Source of the DNA: Pseudomonas entomophila | GTDB lineage: Bacteria > Pseudomonadota > Gammaproteobacteria > Pseudomonadales > Pseudomonadaceae | Direction of reading: 5' to 3' | Length of the DNA stretch: 64,000 nt | Assembly: GCF_029478665.1 (NCBI RefSeq) | Contig: NZ_JARPQB010000004.1 | Coordinates: 116,504 to 180,503 of the forward strand | Part shown: piece after piece, positions 37,311 to 53,342 of the stretch | Numbering within the stretch: position 1 is the stretch's first letter | Layout: each line of letters opens with the position of its first letter | Notes under the pieces: model-generated | What the model was told of the DNA's origin: nothing | The model's database searches: none | Seen by the model: only the letters and a program-made list of their open reading frames with translations | Position numbers and translations under genes: made by a program

Positions 37311-38546
37311 TTACTCGCCCTGTCGGGCAGGAGCGTCGAGTTCGAACGCCGTGTGCAGCGCGCGAACAGCCAGCTCCAGGTACTTCTCTTCGATCACCAC
37401 CGAGACCTTGATCTCGGAGGTGGAGATCATCTGGATATTGATGCTCTCCTTGGCCAGGGCCTCGAACATGCGGCTGGCAACGCCCGCGTGGGAGCGCATG
37501 CCGACACCGACGATCGACACCTTGGCAATCTTGGTGTCGCCGATCACTTCACGCGCACCGATTTCACGGGCGGTGTTCTCCAGCACGGCCAGCGCCTTCT
37601 CGTACTCGTTGCGGTGCACGGTGAAGGTGAAGTCGGTGGTGTTATCGTGCGAGACGTTCTGCACGATCATGTCCACTTCGATGTTCGCGGCGCTGATCGG
37701 GCCGAGGATCTTGAAGGCGACGCCCGGCGTGTCCGGGACGCCACGAATGGTCAGCTTGGCCTCATCACGGTTGAAGGCGATACCGGAAATGATCGGCTGT
37801 TCCATGGATTCCTCTTCATCGATGGTAATGAGGGTACCCGGACCCTCCTTGAAGCTGTGCAGCACGCGCAGCGGGACGTTGTACTTGCCGGCGAACTCCA
37901 CCGAGCGGATCTGCAGCACCTTGGAGCCGAGGCTGGCCATTTCCAGCATCTCCTCGAAGGTGATCTTCTCCAGGCGCTGGGCCTGGGGCACGACACGCGG
38001 GTCGGTGGTGTAGACACCATCGACATCGGTGTAGATCTGGCATTCGTCGGCCTTCAGGGCCGCCGCCAGCGCCACGCCGGTGGTGTCGGAACCGCCACGG
38101 CCGAGGGTGGTGATGTTGCCGTGCTCATCGACGCCCTGGAAACCAGCAACCACCACGACACGCCCGGCCTTGAGGTCGGCGCGGATCTTCTGGTCGTCGA
38201 TCTGCAGGATACGCGCCTTGTTGTGCGCGCTGTCGGTGAGGATGCGCACCTGGTTGCCGGTGTAGGACACCGCCGGCACGCCGCGCTTCATCAGGGCCAT
38301 CGACAACAGGGCGATGGTGACCTGCTCGCCGGTCGAGACAATCACGTCCAGCTCGCGCGGCTCCGGCTGATCGGTGATCTGCTTGGCCAGGTCGATCAGG
38401 CGATTGGTTTCACCGCTCATGGCCGACAGCACAACCACCAGGTCGGTGCCTTGCTCACGGAATTTCTTGACCTTGTCGGCAACCTGCTCGATCCGCTCGA
38501 TGGAACCGACAGAGGTACCGCCAAATTTCTGTACGATCAACGCCAT
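37311..38546 (-). CDS. lysC: Aspartate kinase
   Basis: 411 residues. Kinase domain (about 1-245) begins MALIVQKFGGTSVGS and contains FQGVDEHGNITTLGRGGSD and DVDGVYTTDPR. Two ACT domains (about 265-405) give allosteric control by Lys/Thr. It phosphorylates aspartate at the entry to Lys, Met, Thr and diaminopimelate synthesis. It lies between alaS and csrA, 83 bp after alaS. Confidence 0.97.
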   Translation of the reverse strand: MALIVQKFGGTSVGSIERIEQVADKVKKFREQGTDLVVVLSAMSGETNRLIDLAKQITDQPEPRELDVIVSTGEQVTIALLSMALMKRGVPAVSYTGNQVRILTDSAHNKARILQIDDQKIRADLKAGRVVVVAGFQGVDEHGNITTLGRGGSDTTGVALAAALKADECQIYTDVDGVYTTDPRVVPQAQRLEKITFEEMLEMASLGSKVLQIRSVEFAGKYNVPLRVLHSFKEGPGTLITIDEEESMEQPIISGIAFNRDEAKLTIRGVPDTPGVAFKILGPISAANIEVDMIVQNVSHDNTTDFTFTVHRNEYEKALAVLENTAREIGAREVIGDTKIAKVSIVGVGMRSHAGVASRMFEALAKESINIQMISTSEIKVSVVIEEKYLELAVRALHTAFELDAPARQGE

Positions 38547-38629
38547 TTCAAAGGTGCCTCAGCCCTCAAGGGCCCCAAAAAACAATCCAACATGAAGAGG
38601 CCGGTGACTAGACCACCGGCCCCCTCATC

Positions 38630-41254
<2,625 letters not shown>

Positions 41255-41493
41255 AGGTTCTTCCACGGAAACGGCGGCCACACGTCGAATCGACGAAACG
41301 ACGGCAAAGGGCGCCATTATATCCAGCCTGAGCGACGGATGCAGTGGGTTTATAAGAGGAAACCATCAATCCGGGATGAAATGACCTTCATTTCCGGTGT
41401 CCGTGCCCTCGCGCGGGATAGATTTATGTAGTGTCTGTGCACGCGCCTGCGCTCCGAGAATGGCCACACCATTTAACTGAAGATGGAGCACAC

Positions 41494-42669
41494 ATGCCCA
41501 GCACTGACAGAATCAAGATCGGCACGGCTGCTGATGCCATTCACACCACCCGCGCCATTCCCTATGAGGACGCGATCCTCAGCGTGGAAACACTGCCATC
41601 GCCACCGATCGCGGCCAGCCCGTGCGTATTGATTACGCTCAAGGCGTCCAGCGTCAAGCTGAACATTCATCGCGGTGTGGACGGTGTATCCCTGAGCATG
41701 CCGGCCGCCTACTACTTCATTACCCTGGACAAGCGGGAGGACGTGCAGGTGCGCACGGGTGACGGCGATGACACACTAGAGCTCAGCGCGGAAAGCGACA
41801 GCGTAATCGCGATACAAACCGGTGCTGGCAACGATGTAATTCACGGCAATACAGGCACAAATGGCAATATTGTCGTCGATGCTGGTGCGGGCAACGACTA
41901 CATGGAAGTGTCAGGCTCCGGTATCGCAACACTGTACGGCGGCAGCGGTAACGACGTGATGCGGGCCAACACCTCTCAAGCCAGCCTGTTCGCAGGCGAA
42001 GGGGATGACATCCTCGAAAGCCACGGCGCCTCGATCATCAGCGCGCCGAGCGGCAGAAACCGCATCACCTGCAAGGTGGGTGGCGACCAGGTCTACAGCA
42101 ACGCGGATTCCCAGATCATCGCAATCAGTGGTGGCGTCGCCTTTCCCACTGCGGGCGCGCATGCCGGCTACCAGGCGATCAGTATCGATGGCGATATCAC
42201 CTATCACAACCGCGTGAGCGATCTACTCGCGCTGCTGGCCACAACCAAGGCCGGCAACAGGCTACTGACGAGCCTCGATGTCAGCGGCGCCCAAATCACC
42301 ATCAAGGAGATCGGTTCGCTGGACAATGCCTACTATGAGCCCTACGACGTCCACCTCGTCCCCTCCGTTCGCGGCATCGCTCAAGCAGGTGACAGGCAAC
42401 AGGCCGGCAGCATCGGCTTCAACCCCCTCACGCAAAAATCCAACACACCCGCTGCAGTAATCCTGTTTCACGAACTCTGCCACGCCTGGAACCATGCCAA
42501 TGGCACGGTCTTGCCAGACCATGAAAACCAGGTCACAGGATTACCAACGGCGGATAGCTTCGATTTCGATGGCGATCCCAATACCCCGCCGACCAATACC
42601 AACCCCGATCCCTTCAACGAAAACGCTTTGCGCCACGAGCTCGGCCTGCCACGGCGCAATACCTACTGA
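41494..42669 (+). CDS. Predicted M91-family zinc metallopeptidase effector with RTX-like repeats
   Basis: 391 residues from the ATG at 41494 (GGAGC upstream). Residues about 88-175 carry four to five RTX-like nonapeptides (GDGDDTLEL, GAGNDVIHG, GAGNDYMEV, GSGNDVMRA, GEGDDILES). Residues 320-335 hold the zinc motif HELCHAWNH (His326, Glu327, His330), and the C-terminus PFNENALRHELGLPRR matches the end of M91 peptidases such as NleD and HopH1. No Sec signal. M91 members known so far are type III effectors that cleave host MAP kinases; no secretion genes adjoin this one. The G+C looks lower than its neighbours. Confidence 0.8.
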   Translation: MPSTDRIKIGTAADAIHTTRAIPYEDAILSVETLPSPPIAASPCVLITLKASSVKLNIHRGVDGVSLSMPAAYYFITLDKREDVQVRTGDGDDTLELSAESDSVIAIQTGAGNDVIHGNTGTNGNIVVDAGAGNDYMEVSGSGIATLYGGSGNDVMRANTSQASLFAGEGDDILESHGASIISAPSGRNRITCKVGGDQVYSNADSQIIAISGGVAFPTAGAHAGYQAISIDGDITYHNRVSDLLALLATTKAGNRLLTSLDVSGAQITIKEIGSLDNAYYEPYDVHLVPSVRGIAQAGDRQQAGSIGFNPLTQKSNTPAAVILFHELCHAWNHANGTVLPDHENQVTGLPTADSFDFDGDPNTPPTNTNPDPFNENALRHELGLPRRNTY

Positions 42670-42684
42670 CGGGCCATCGATCAC

Positions 42685-43692
42685 TCACACCAGCTGACGC
42701 CCATCATTGGGCACCACCAGAATCCCCGCCCTAAGGCCATTCTTGACCTTGGGGTTGGGGAAAATGATCCGCGCCCCCTCCTCCTCGACCACCCAGCGCG
42801 TCTCGGCCAGGTCTTCGGCGAGCAGATAGCCCTTGCTCAACTCGGAGAAGTTTTCGATGTCCGCCGGCAGGTGCAGGTGGAAGCTGTCGCTGTGCTTGAT
42901 GATCTCGCGCGCGACGCTGAACAGTTTGAGCCCATCCAGGGACTGCTCGGTGTTCGGCTCGGAATCTTCGATCAGCTGGATCAGACGGTTCTCGAGCTTG
43001 TCGAGATTGACCTCGTCGTTCTGCCCGAACGGACGAGCTTTGCCCAGCTCCAGAGTGAAGGCTTCGGCATCCAGCTGCTCGTAGGTGAAAGCACTGAAGG
43101 TGATCGACGACTTGCTCTGCAGCAATACCGCCTCCATTCCGGCCGCAGCCAGGCGAGCCAACTCGCGGCGGGAGTGCTTGCGACCTTCCTTGTACGGATA
43201 AAGCGCGAACTGCTCGATCCTCGACCCGCGAATGGCGGTATGCAGGTCGTAGTGCAGGCGGGTGCGCTCGGGCTTGCTGAAGAATACCCGGGCGAACTGT
43301 TCGAGCTCCGCGGCGCGCAATGCCTCGAAGCCACTGGAGAGTTCGTGGCGACCATTGAACAGGCGATTGATGTCCTGCTCGATGAAGCGCTCGCCCTTGC
43401 GGATCGCCGCCGGGTTGCCGAACAGGAACAGCACCCGCGCACGGGGCTCGATCTTGCCGTTGGCAATACCGTGCAGCAACCGCTCGAGCAGTTCGATCGG
43501 CGCCGTCTCATTGCCATGGATACCCGCCGACAGCAGCAGGTCGCGCTCGCAATCATCCTTTTCGGGCGGGCGCACTTCCAGCGCGCCCTCCCCCAGCCAG
43601 CGCAGACGCACGCCCCCGGTGGTCACTTGGGTCTTCTCGGCCGGTTCGTGACCGGTCAGGGTCAGCTCAAGCAGTTTGCCAAGGGCAAGCAT
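42685..43692 (-). CDS. astE: Succinylglutamate desuccinylase
   Basis: 335 residues from [16 protein letters not shown], the standard length. The carboxypeptidase-like zinc site [12 protein letters not shown] and the [21 protein letters not shown] segment with the third ligand are present. It splits succinylglutamate to succinate and glutamate, the last step of the AST pathway. The upstream 56 in-frame codons overlap the His-rich ORF and are rejected. Confidence 0.95.
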   Translation of the reverse strand: MLALGKLLELTLTGHEPAEKTQVTTGGVRLRWLGEGALEVRPPEKDDCERDLLLSAGIHGNETAPIELLERLLHGIANGKIEPRARVLFLFGNPAAIRKGERFIEQDINRLFNGRHELSSGFEALRAAELEQFARVFFSKPERTRLHYDLHTAIRGSRIEQFALYPYKEGRKHSRRELARLAAAGMEAVLLQSKSSITFSAFTYEQLDAEAFTLELGKARPFGQNDEVNLDKLENRLIQLIEDSEPNTEQSLDGLKLFSVAREIIKHSDSFHLHLPADIENFSELSKGYLLAEDLAETRWVVEEEGARIIFPNPKVKNGLRAGILVVPNDGRQLV

Positions 43693-43702
43693 AGGCGCTT
43701 CC

Positions 43703-43993
43703 TTAGTGGTGGTGGCCGCAGTCCGGGCCATGGACATGGTCGTCGTCACCGGCAACGTCGGCCGGCTCCATTTCCAGCTGCAGGCTGACCAGGTTGGTGG
43801 CCATCGGGCGCAGCAGCAGGTTGGCGTACTCGGTATCGTCTTCCTCGACATCGACGCCAATCAGCAGTTGGCCGCGACCATCCTGCTGGATCCACACTTC
43901 CTTGCCTTGCCAGACCACGGCAAAGCGGGTGCAGGAGGTTTCCAGCTGGGTGCCGTCTTCATCTTCCAGGATCAGGCGCAGGGCGTCGGACAT
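43703..43993 (-). CDS. Conserved 96-residue protein with His-rich tail in the ast operon
   Basis: Starts [21 protein letters not shown] and ends in a metal-binding-looking tail [14 protein letters not shown]. No signal peptide. It lies between astB and astE with 10- to 15-bp gaps, so it is translated with them. The function is not known to me. The His/Cys/Asp tail suggests zinc or nickel handling, perhaps for the zinc enzyme AstE, but this is inference. Confidence 0.85.
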   Translation of the reverse strand: MSDALRLILEDEDGTQLETSCTRFAVVWQGKEVWIQQDGRGQLLIGVDVEEDDTEYANLLLRPMATNLVSLQLEMEPADVAGDDDHVHGPDCGHHH

Positions 43994-44008
43994 TGCAATT
44001 TCTCTCTA

Positions 44009-45358
44009 TCAAGGTTGGCGTTGGAACGGATAGACCGAGCCCAGCTTGAGAATCTGGGTCAGCTCATCCAGGGCTGCGCGGCATTCCACCAGCAACTGCG
44101 GGTCAGCCAGGTCCGCTTCGCCGAGGCGATCGCGGTAGTGCTTGTCGACCCACTGCACCAGGGTGTCGTACAGCGAGGCGGTCATGATAACGCCTGGATT
44201 GACCGCTGCCAGTTCGTTTTCCTTCAATGCCACACGCAGGCGCAGGCAAGCCGGGCCGCCGCCGTTCTGCATGCTCTGCTTGAGGTCGAACACCTTGACC
44301 TCCTTGACCGGGCCGCCCTGGCTGGTCAGCTGGCCCAGGTAGGCCCAGACACGCTCGTTGTTGCGGCACTCTTCTGGCACCACCAGCAGCATCGAACCGT
44401 CTTCGCGACTGAGCAGCTGGCTGTTGAACAGGTAGGAACGAACTGCGTCCTCCACCGTCACCGCTGCGCGTGGCACGCAGATGCCCTGGAAGTTGCCGCC
44501 TTTGCTGGCCAGTTTAGCCTGCAACTGGCCGAGCACCGCGTCGGTCTCGAGGAAGGCGTCCTCGTGGTAGAACAGCACCTCGCCGTTGCCCACCGAGATC
44601 ACATCGTTGTGGAACACGCCCTGGTCGATCACCGCCGGGTTCTGTTGAGCGTAGACCACACCACCATCGCTCAGCCCGTGCAGGCGAGCGACAGCCTGCG
44701 AGGCTTCCAGGGTCTGGCGCGCCGGATATTTCTGCGGCGCGGGATAGCGGCTGTCGAAGGCACTGCGGCCATAGACGAAGAATTCGACGCCGGCCTCGCC
44801 GTAGGCGCGGCAGAAGCGGGTGTGGTTGGCCGCGCCTTCGTCACCGAACTGCGCCACGGCTGGCAGCGCTTCATGGTGGGCGAAGACCTTGTCATCGCTG
44901 AACATGGCACCGAGCACGCGGCTGGTGGTCGGGTGCTCGATGCTGCGATGGTACTTGCAGTTGAGGTTGGCGGCGGTGAAATGCACACGACCGTCGGCCG
45001 TGTCGGCACTCGGGCTGACGGTGGCGGCGTTGGCCACCCACATGCTCGACGCCGAGCAACTGGCAACCAGCAGCGGCATGGCCTCTTTCGCGGCACGCTG
45101 GATCACTTCGGCATCGCTGCCGGTGAAACCCAGGCGACGCAACGCAGCGACATCCGGGCGCTCCTGCGGGGCCAGCACGCCCTGCTTGAAGCCCATTTCC
45201 ATCAGCGCCTTCATCTTCGCCAGACCCTGACGCGCGGCTTCGCGCGGGTTCGACCCCTGCTGGCTGTTGCTCTGCGAGGCCACGTTGCCGTACGACAGGC
45301 CGCCGTAGTTGTGGGTCGGCCCCACCAGGCCATCAAAATTCACTTCAAAGGATTTCAT
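44009..45358 (-). CDS. astB: N-succinylarginine dihydrolase
   Basis: 449 residues from the ATG at 45358 ([22 protein letters not shown]). Amidinotransferase fold with the conserved [12 protein letters not shown] segment containing the nucleophilic Cys, plus the catalytic His in [23 protein letters not shown] sequence. It hydrolyses succinylarginine to succinylornithine, CO2 and two ammonia. Second enzymatic step of the AST route. Confidence 0.96.
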   Translation of the reverse strand: MKSFEVNFDGLVGPTHNYGGLSYGNVASQSNSQQGSNPREAARQGLAKMKALMEMGFKQGVLAPQERPDVAALRRLGFTGSDAEVIQRAAKEAMPLLVASCSASSMWVANAATVSPSADTADGRVHFTAANLNCKYHRSIEHPTTSRVLGAMFSDDKVFAHHEALPAVAQFGDEGAANHTRFCRAYGEAGVEFFVYGRSAFDSRYPAPQKYPARQTLEASQAVARLHGLSDGGVVYAQQNPAVIDQGVFHNDVISVGNGEVLFYHEDAFLETDAVLGQLQAKLASKGGNFQGICVPRAAVTVEDAVRSYLFNSQLLSREDGSMLLVVPEECRNNERVWAYLGQLTSQGGPVKEVKVFDLKQSMQNGGGPACLRLRVALKENELAAVNPGVIMTASLYDTLVQWVDKHYRDRLGEADLADPQLLVECRAALDELTQILKLGSVYPFQRQP

Positions 45359-45381
45359 CGGCAAGGCTCCGAGACCTGTTG

Positions 45382-46845
<1,464 letters not shown>

Positions 46846-47874
46846 TTATTGAGCCTCCCGGCCTGCGGACAGCGGTACCGCGCGCACATTGTCGCCAGCC
46901 CCCAGGCGCAGGCGCTTGGCGGTCTGCGGGTCGACCACCAGGGTACCGGCCGCCAGACGTGCGGGCGCCGCGGTAATACGGCAGTCTTCGCGCTTGCGGT
47001 TATGGATGATGTAGGGGGTGGCGTCGTCGCCCGGCGTGCCCACGGCCAGCACCAGGGTCTCGCTGTCGCGCACGGCGCGGATCTTCGAGGTCTCGCACTC
47101 GATGGCCGGGCCTGCGTCGAAGATGTCGACGTAGCCCTGGTAATTGAAGCCTTCGCGCTTGAGCATGGCCAACGCAGGCTCGGTGTCGGTGTGTACGCGG
47201 CCGATCACATCACGCGCCGCTTGCGACAGGAAGCAGGTGTACAGCGGGAACCTGGGCATCAGCTCGGCGATGAACGATTTGTTGCCCACGCCGGTGAGGT
47301 AGTCGGCCTGGCTGAACTCCATCTTGAAGAAGTGCCGCCCCAGGCTTTCCCAGAACGGCGAACGGCCCTGCTCGTCGGACATGCCGCGCATTTCGGCGAT
47401 GATCTTGTTGCCGAACAGTTCGGGGAACTCGGCGATGAACAGCATGCGCGCTTTCGACAGCAAACGGCCGTTGAGGCCCGTGCGGTGATCACCGCGCAGG
47501 AACAACGAGCACAGCTCGGAATTGCCGGTCAGGTCGTTGGCCAGGAACAGCGTGGGAATCTCGCGGTAGATGTTCAGCTCCTGCGAGGCGCTGACGGTCA
47601 GACCGACCCGGTAGTTGTACCAGGGCTCACGCAGGCCGACGGCACCGGCGATGGCACTGATGCCGACCACCAGGCCCTCGTCGTTCTCCAGCACGAACAG
47701 GTAGTCGGTGTCACCACGCTCGGCTTCGCCACGGAAGCTTTTCTCGGCCCAGCCGACACGCTGGCCGAGGCGTTCCTCGTTGGCGGGAAGCGTGGTCAGC
47801 CCGGTGGTGCCAGTGCTGCGGGCCAACTCGATCAGCGCGGGTAAATCGCTGCTGCGTACAGGACGAACGATCAT
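46846..47874 (-). CDS. aruG: Arginine N-succinyltransferase subunit beta
   Basis: 342 residues from MIVRPVRSSDLPALIELARSTG with a CAAGGAGA ribosome site. AstA/AOST family, GNAT-like: GLTTLPANEERL, RPRPLFIAEFPELFG-type region (MLFIAEFPELFGNKIIAEMRG), FDAGPAIECET. It acts with AruF to succinylate arginine (and ornithine), the entry step of the pathway. The paired subunits are typical of Pseudomonas, where enterics have a single AstA. Confidence 0.95.
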   Translation of the reverse strand: MIVRPVRSSDLPALIELARSTGTTGLTTLPANEERLGQRVGWAEKSFRGEAERGDTDYLFVLENDEGLVVGISAIAGAVGLREPWYNYRVGLTVSASQELNIYREIPTLFLANDLTGNSELCSLFLRGDHRTGLNGRLLSKARMLFIAEFPELFGNKIIAEMRGMSDEQGRSPFWESLGRHFFKMEFSQADYLTGVGNKSFIAELMPRFPLYTCFLSQAARDVIGRVHTDTEPALAMLKREGFNYQGYVDIFDAGPAIECETSKIRAVRDSETLVLAVGTPGDDATPYIIHNRKREDCRITAAPARLAAGTLVVDPQTAKRLRLGAGDNVRAVPLSAGREAQ

Positions 47875-47929
47875 GCTATCTCCTTGTGCGGCGGTCTGTG
47901 CCCGCCGCGAAACTCTCTGTTCCGGCGTC

Positions 47930-48949
47930 TCAGACCGCGACCAGGCGCACGCTGGCGCCCTCGCCGACACCCAAGGCCTCGGCGGCTTCGCTGTTCAGGC
48001 TGACCGGCTTGCCCGGCACCCAGTCCAGCTCCAGCAACACCGCGCGGTAATCCTGCAACTGGCCATTGCACACCAGGTAGGGTCGCCCGCCTTTGATCGG
48101 GGCGTCGTCGAGCTTGACCGGCACCACGCGGCTCTGGGCGATGGAGCGAATGCCCGAGGTGCGTGCATGCAAGGTTGGCCCGCCGTCGAAGATGTCGATG
48201 TAGTGCTCGGTCTCGAAGCCTTCGCGCATGAGGATGTCGAAGGTGATCTGCGCACGCGGGTGGACCTGGCCCATGGCCTCCTGCGCCGCATCGGGCAGCA
48301 GCGGCACGTAGATCGGGTAGTGCGGCATCAGCTCGGCGAGGAAGGTGCGGCTCTTCAAGCCGCACAGGCGTTCGGCGTCGGCATAGTTGAGGTCGAAGAA
48401 GTTGCGGCCTATGGCATCCCAGAACGGCGATTCGCCCTGCTCGTCGCTATAGCCGACGATTTCGGTCACCACCGATTCGGCGAAACGCTCGGGGTGGGCG
48501 GCCATGAACAGCAGGCGCCCACGGGAGTTCAGCTCGGCGAAGGCACTGCTCACCAGCTCCGGCACCACATAGAAACTGGTCAGCAGGCTGTTGCCGGTCA
48601 GGTCGTGGCACAACGACAGGACGTGGATCTTGTTGTGGATCTTCAGCTCGCGCGAGGCGTGCACGAAGGTCTCGTTGCGAAAGCTGTAGAACGGCTCGGA
48701 GTAGCCGGCCGAGGCGACAATGGCCGAGCAGCCGACCAGCTTGCCGGTGGCACTGTCCTCGAGCACGAAAAAGTAGCTCTCCTCGCCATTGAAACTGACT
48801 TCGGCGGCGAAGGAGGTTTCCGACGCGGCGATCTTGTCGCCCAGGCGGCCGGTATCGTCCGGCAGCGAGGTGACACCAATGGGGCTGTCGGCAGCCATGC
48901 GCTGCACTTCGTTCAGATCAGCCATTTGCGCGGGGCGCATCACCAGCAT
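47930..48949 (-). CDS. aruF: Arginine/ornithine N-succinyltransferase subunit alpha
   Basis: 339 residues, a diverged paralogue of AruG in the same order: VTSLPDDTGRL, MAAHPERFAESVVTEIVGYSDEQGESPFWDAIGRNFFDL, and IFDGGPTLHARTSGIRSI. Together they form the heteromeric succinyltransferase using succinyl-CoA. It lies 141 bp after astC and 55 bp before aruG. The second codon area MLVMRPAQM offers two further ATG starts. Confidence 0.95.
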   Translation of the reverse strand: MLVMRPAQMADLNEVQRMAADSPIGVTSLPDDTGRLGDKIAASETSFAAEVSFNGEESYFFVLEDSATGKLVGCSAIVASAGYSEPFYSFRNETFVHASRELKIHNKIHVLSLCHDLTGNSLLTSFYVVPELVSSAFAELNSRGRLLFMAAHPERFAESVVTEIVGYSDEQGESPFWDAIGRNFFDLNYADAERLCGLKSRTFLAELMPHYPIYVPLLPDAAQEAMGQVHPRAQITFDILMREGFETEHYIDIFDGGPTLHARTSGIRSIAQSRVVPVKLDDAPIKGGRPYLVCNGQLQDYRAVLLELDWVPGKPVSLNSEAAEALGVGEGASVRLVAV

Positions 48950-49090
48950 GGTGTCACTCCTTTCGGGAAAGCGGGCCGATCACATCGGCACGGAAAAACG
49001 GCGGGCACACGCCACTACCTGCAAGCAGGTGCCCACACTGGAATTCAGGTATCGCCGGCCCCGCTCAGGGCCGACGAGCGAACCGCGGGC

Positions 49091-50512
<1,422 letters not shown>

Positions 50513-50560
50513 TCACACGACAGGGGAAGGCTCGCGGACGCAGGGCGCCACCCGCGCGGC

Positions 50561-50711
50561 GCATCGCGGATAAATCCGCTCCTGCATCCGTCGCCCTGCC
50601 TGCCAACCGAGGGACAGGCGGGGCGACAGCAGCACCAACCGATAAATCGCGCCGATGGCTTATCTACCATGGCCACGTTGCAACGTGTAGGAGCGGATTT
50701 ATCCGCGATGC
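50561..50711. repeat. Two inverted REP units between argR and astC
   Basis: GCATCGCGGATAAATCCGCTCCTGCA at 50561-50586 and TGTAGGAGCGGATTTATCCGCGATGC at 50686-50711 are inverted copies 99 bp apart. They carry the ATTTATCCGC-type stem, a third REP variant in this window. The rest of 50312-50772 holds no gene I can support. Confidence 0.85.
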
Positions 50712-50772
50712 GCCGCACCGGCGGCGCTCGATCCAGGCTCCCCCGCAAAACCCCAGGCATGCACCCCGAAGA

Positions 50773-51753
50773 TCAACCGCGCTCGGCCGGCGCCGAACTC
50801 AGCTCGAAGGGGCTGCTGCTGCGCCGCTGGTTGCGGTCTTCACGAGGGGTAGCGCCAAAGAAGTTGCGGTACGCACTGGAGAAGTGCGGCCCGGAAGAGA
50901 ACCCGCACGACAAGCCGATCTGGATGATCGACTTGCTGGTCTGCATCAGCATCTGCCGCGCCTTGTTCAGGCGCAGCTCCAGGTAGTACTGGCTGGGGAC
51001 ACGATTGAGGTACTGCTTGAAGATCCGCTCCAGCTGGCGACGGGACACGCACACATGCTGGGCGATCTCGTCGGTGGTCAGCGGCTCTTCGATGTTGGCC
51101 TCCATCAGCAGCACCGCCTGGGTGAGCTTCGGATGACTGGAACCCAGGCGATTCTGCAGCGGGATGCGCTGGCGCTCTCCCCCTTCGCGAATACGCTCGA
51201 CCACCAGTTCCTCCGACACCGCCCCTGCCAGCTCGGCGCCATGATCGCGCGCCAGCACCGCCAGCAGCAGGTCGGTCACCGCCATGCCGCCACAGGCTGT
51301 CAGGCGATCCCGATCCCAGTCGAACAGGTGGCTGGTGGCGATCACCTTGGGGAAGCGTTCGGCGAAATCGTCCTGCCAGCGCCAATGCACCGCCGCCCGG
51401 TAACCATCGAGCAAACCCAGCGCCGCCAACGGATACACCCCGGCGGACAGGCCACCGATCATGCAACCACTGCGCGCCAGCTGCTTGAGCGCGCTCGACA
51501 GCGCCGAGCCGACGGCGGCTGGCGGCTCGTCAGCCAGCAGGAACAGCTTTTGACACCCTTCCAAACGGCCATTCCAGGGCTCGCCCGGCAGACGCCAGGC
51601 GCCCTCCTGCCCCACTTCGGCCTGGAGAAAAGCCAGCTCGTAGACCACATCCGGATGCACCCGCTGGGCCACCTGCAACACCTCTTCAGCCAATGCGAGC
51701 GTCAGCGGCCGGGTGCTGGGCCAGATGAGAAATCCGATTCGCTGGGTGGTCAT
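50773..51753 (-). CDS. argR: ArgR, AraC-family regulator of arginine catabolism
   Basis: 326 residues from MTTQRIGFLIWPSTRPLTLALAEE. N-terminal GATase1/DJ-1-like domain (about 1-190, including GCMIGGLSAGVYPLAALGLLDG) and a C-terminal double HTH (about 215-312, EEPLTTDEIAQHVCVSRRQLERIFKQYLNRVPSQYYLELRL, LSCGFSSGPHFSSAYRNFFG). The Pseudomonas-type ArgR that activates ast and aot genes with arginine. Last gene of the aot operon. Poor ribosome site. Confidence 0.94.
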   Translation of the reverse strand: MTTQRIGFLIWPSTRPLTLALAEEVLQVAQRVHPDVVYELAFLQAEVGQEGAWRLPGEPWNGRLEGCQKLFLLADEPPAAVGSALSSALKQLARSGCMIGGLSAGVYPLAALGLLDGYRAAVHWRWQDDFAERFPKVIATSHLFDWDRDRLTACGGMAVTDLLLAVLARDHGAELAGAVSEELVVERIREGGERQRIPLQNRLGSSHPKLTQAVLLMEANIEEPLTTDEIAQHVCVSRRQLERIFKQYLNRVPSQYYLELRLNKARQMLMQTSKSIIQIGLSCGFSSGPHFSSAYRNFFGATPREDRNQRRSSSPFELSSAPAERG

Positions 51754-51856
51754 AGGGCGTGGTCCGAAACCTGGGAAGGAGGGGTCGCGCTTGTGGCGCC
51801 GGGGCATGCTGCGTGCGTTGCGCAGCATGCCCCAATCTGGTGCAAAAGTGCAGCGT

Positions 51857-52621
51857 TTACTTCAGGCTGCCGGAGAGGAACTGCTTGAGCCGTTCCGACT
51901 GCGGATTGACCAGCACTTCACGTGGGCAACCACGCTCTTCAACCAGGCCCTTGTGCAGGAACACCAGCTGGTTGGAAACCTCGCGGGCAAAGCCCATCTC
52001 GTGGGTGACCACGACCATGGTGCGACCTTCCTGTGCCAGCGACTGCATGACCTTGAGCACATCGCCCACCAGCTCCGGGTCCAGCGCTGAAGTGGGCTCG
52101 TCGAACAGCATCACCTCAGGCTCCATGGCCAGGGCGCGAGCGATAGCCACGCGCTGCTGCTCGCCGCCGGACATGTGGCCGGGGAAAGCGTCCTTGCGAT
52201 GCGCCACACCAACCTTGGCCAAGTAGTGCTCGGCCTTTTCCAGCGCTTCCTTCTTGTTCACGCCCAGCACATGCACCGGCGCCTCGATGACGTTCTCCAG
52301 CGCGGTCATGTGCGACCACAGGTTGAAGTGCTGGAACACCATGGACAGGCGCGAGCGCATGCGCTGCAACTGCTTCGGGTCGGCGGCCTTGAGCGCGCCG
52401 TCCTTGCCCGCCACCAGCTTGAGCTCTTCGTTGTTGAGCAGGATCTTGCCCGCGTGCGGCTGCTCCAGCAGGTTGATGCAGCGCAGGAAGGTGGATTTGC
52501 CCGAGCCGCTGGAGCCGATGATGCTGATCACGTCGCCTGCCTTGGCTTCGAGGGAGACGCCCTTGAGCACCTCATGGCTGCCGTAGCGCTTGTGCAGGTC
52601 TTGGATTTGGAGTTTGTACAT
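51857..52621 (-). CDS. aotP: Arginine/ornithine ABC transporter ATPase
   Basis: 254 residues from [21 protein letters not shown] (HisP family). Walker [10 protein letters not shown], signature [14 protein letters not shown], Walker [13 protein letters not shown], switch His in [11 protein letters not shown]. Energises uptake through AotQ/AotM. It lies 22 bp after aotM. Confidence 0.95.
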   Translation of the reverse strand: MYKLQIQDLHKRYGSHEVLKGVSLEAKAGDVISIIGSSGSGKSTFLRCINLLEQPHAGKILLNNEELKLVAGKDGALKAADPKQLQRMRSRLSMVFQHFNLWSHMTALENVIEAPVHVLGVNKKEALEKAEHYLAKVGVAHRKDAFPGHMSGGEQQRVAIARALAMEPEVMLFDEPTSALDPELVGDVLKVMQSLAQEGRTMVVVTHEMGFAREVSNQLVFLHKGLVEERGCPREVLVNPQSERLKQFLSGSLK

Positions 52622-52643
52622 GCTGTCGGATCTCACAGAGCGG

Positions 52644-53342
52644 TCAGTGCTTGCGCGGCGCCAGGTAGCCGAGCCAGCGGCGTTCGGCCATCTTGAACAG
52701 GCGCACGAGGATGAAGGTCAGGCACAGGTAGAACACGCCCGCCGTGATGTAGGCCTCGAAGGGCAGGTAGAACTGGGCGTTGACCGTGCGCGCGGCGCCG
52801 GTGATGTCGATCAGGGTGACGATCGACGCCAGGCTGGTGGTCTGCAGCATCATGATCACTTCGTTGCTGTACTGCGGCAGCGCGCGGCGCAGCGCGGAAG
52901 GCAACAGGATGCGGCGGTACATCTTCATGCGCGACATGCCGATGGCCTTGGCCGCCTCGATTTCGCCATGGGGCGTGGCCTTGAGGCTGCCTGCGATGAT
53001 CTCGGCAGTATAGGCGCTGGTGTTGATGGCAAAGGCCAGGCAGGCGCAGAAGGTCGCGCTGGACAGCCATGGCCACAGGAAGCTCTCGCGCACCGCCTCG
53101 AACTGGGCCAGGCCGTAGTAGATCAGGAACAGCTGCACCAGCATCGGGGTGCCGCGGATCACGTAGGTGTACAGCCAGGCGCTCATGTTCACCAGCGGCT
53201 GTTTCGACACCCGCATCAGGCCCAGCGGAATGGCCGCCAGCAGGCCGAAGAACAGCGACAGCGCCAGCAGCTTGAGGGTGGTCAGCAAGCCGCCGAGGTA
53301 CAGCGGCATGGCCTCCCAGATCACGTTGTAGTCGAAGATCAT
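52644..53342 (-). CDS. aotM: Arginine/ornithine ABC transporter permease AotM
   Basis: 232 residues, HisM-like, about five membrane helices. The EAA loop contacting the ATPase is [45 protein letters not shown] is the family's external signature. Its ATG overlaps the aotQ stop by four bases. Confidence 0.95.
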   Translation of the reverse strand: MIFDYNVIWEAMPLYLGGLLTTLKLLALSLFFGLLAAIPLGLMRVSKQPLVNMSAWLYTYVIRGTPMLVQLFLIYYGLAQFEAVRESFLWPWLSSATFCACLAFAINTSAYTAEIIAGSLKATPHGEIEAAKAIGMSRMKMYRRILLPSALRRALPQYSNEVIMMLQTTSLASIVTLIDITGAARTVNAQFYLPFEAYITAGVFYLCLTFILVRLFKMAERRWLGYLAPRKH

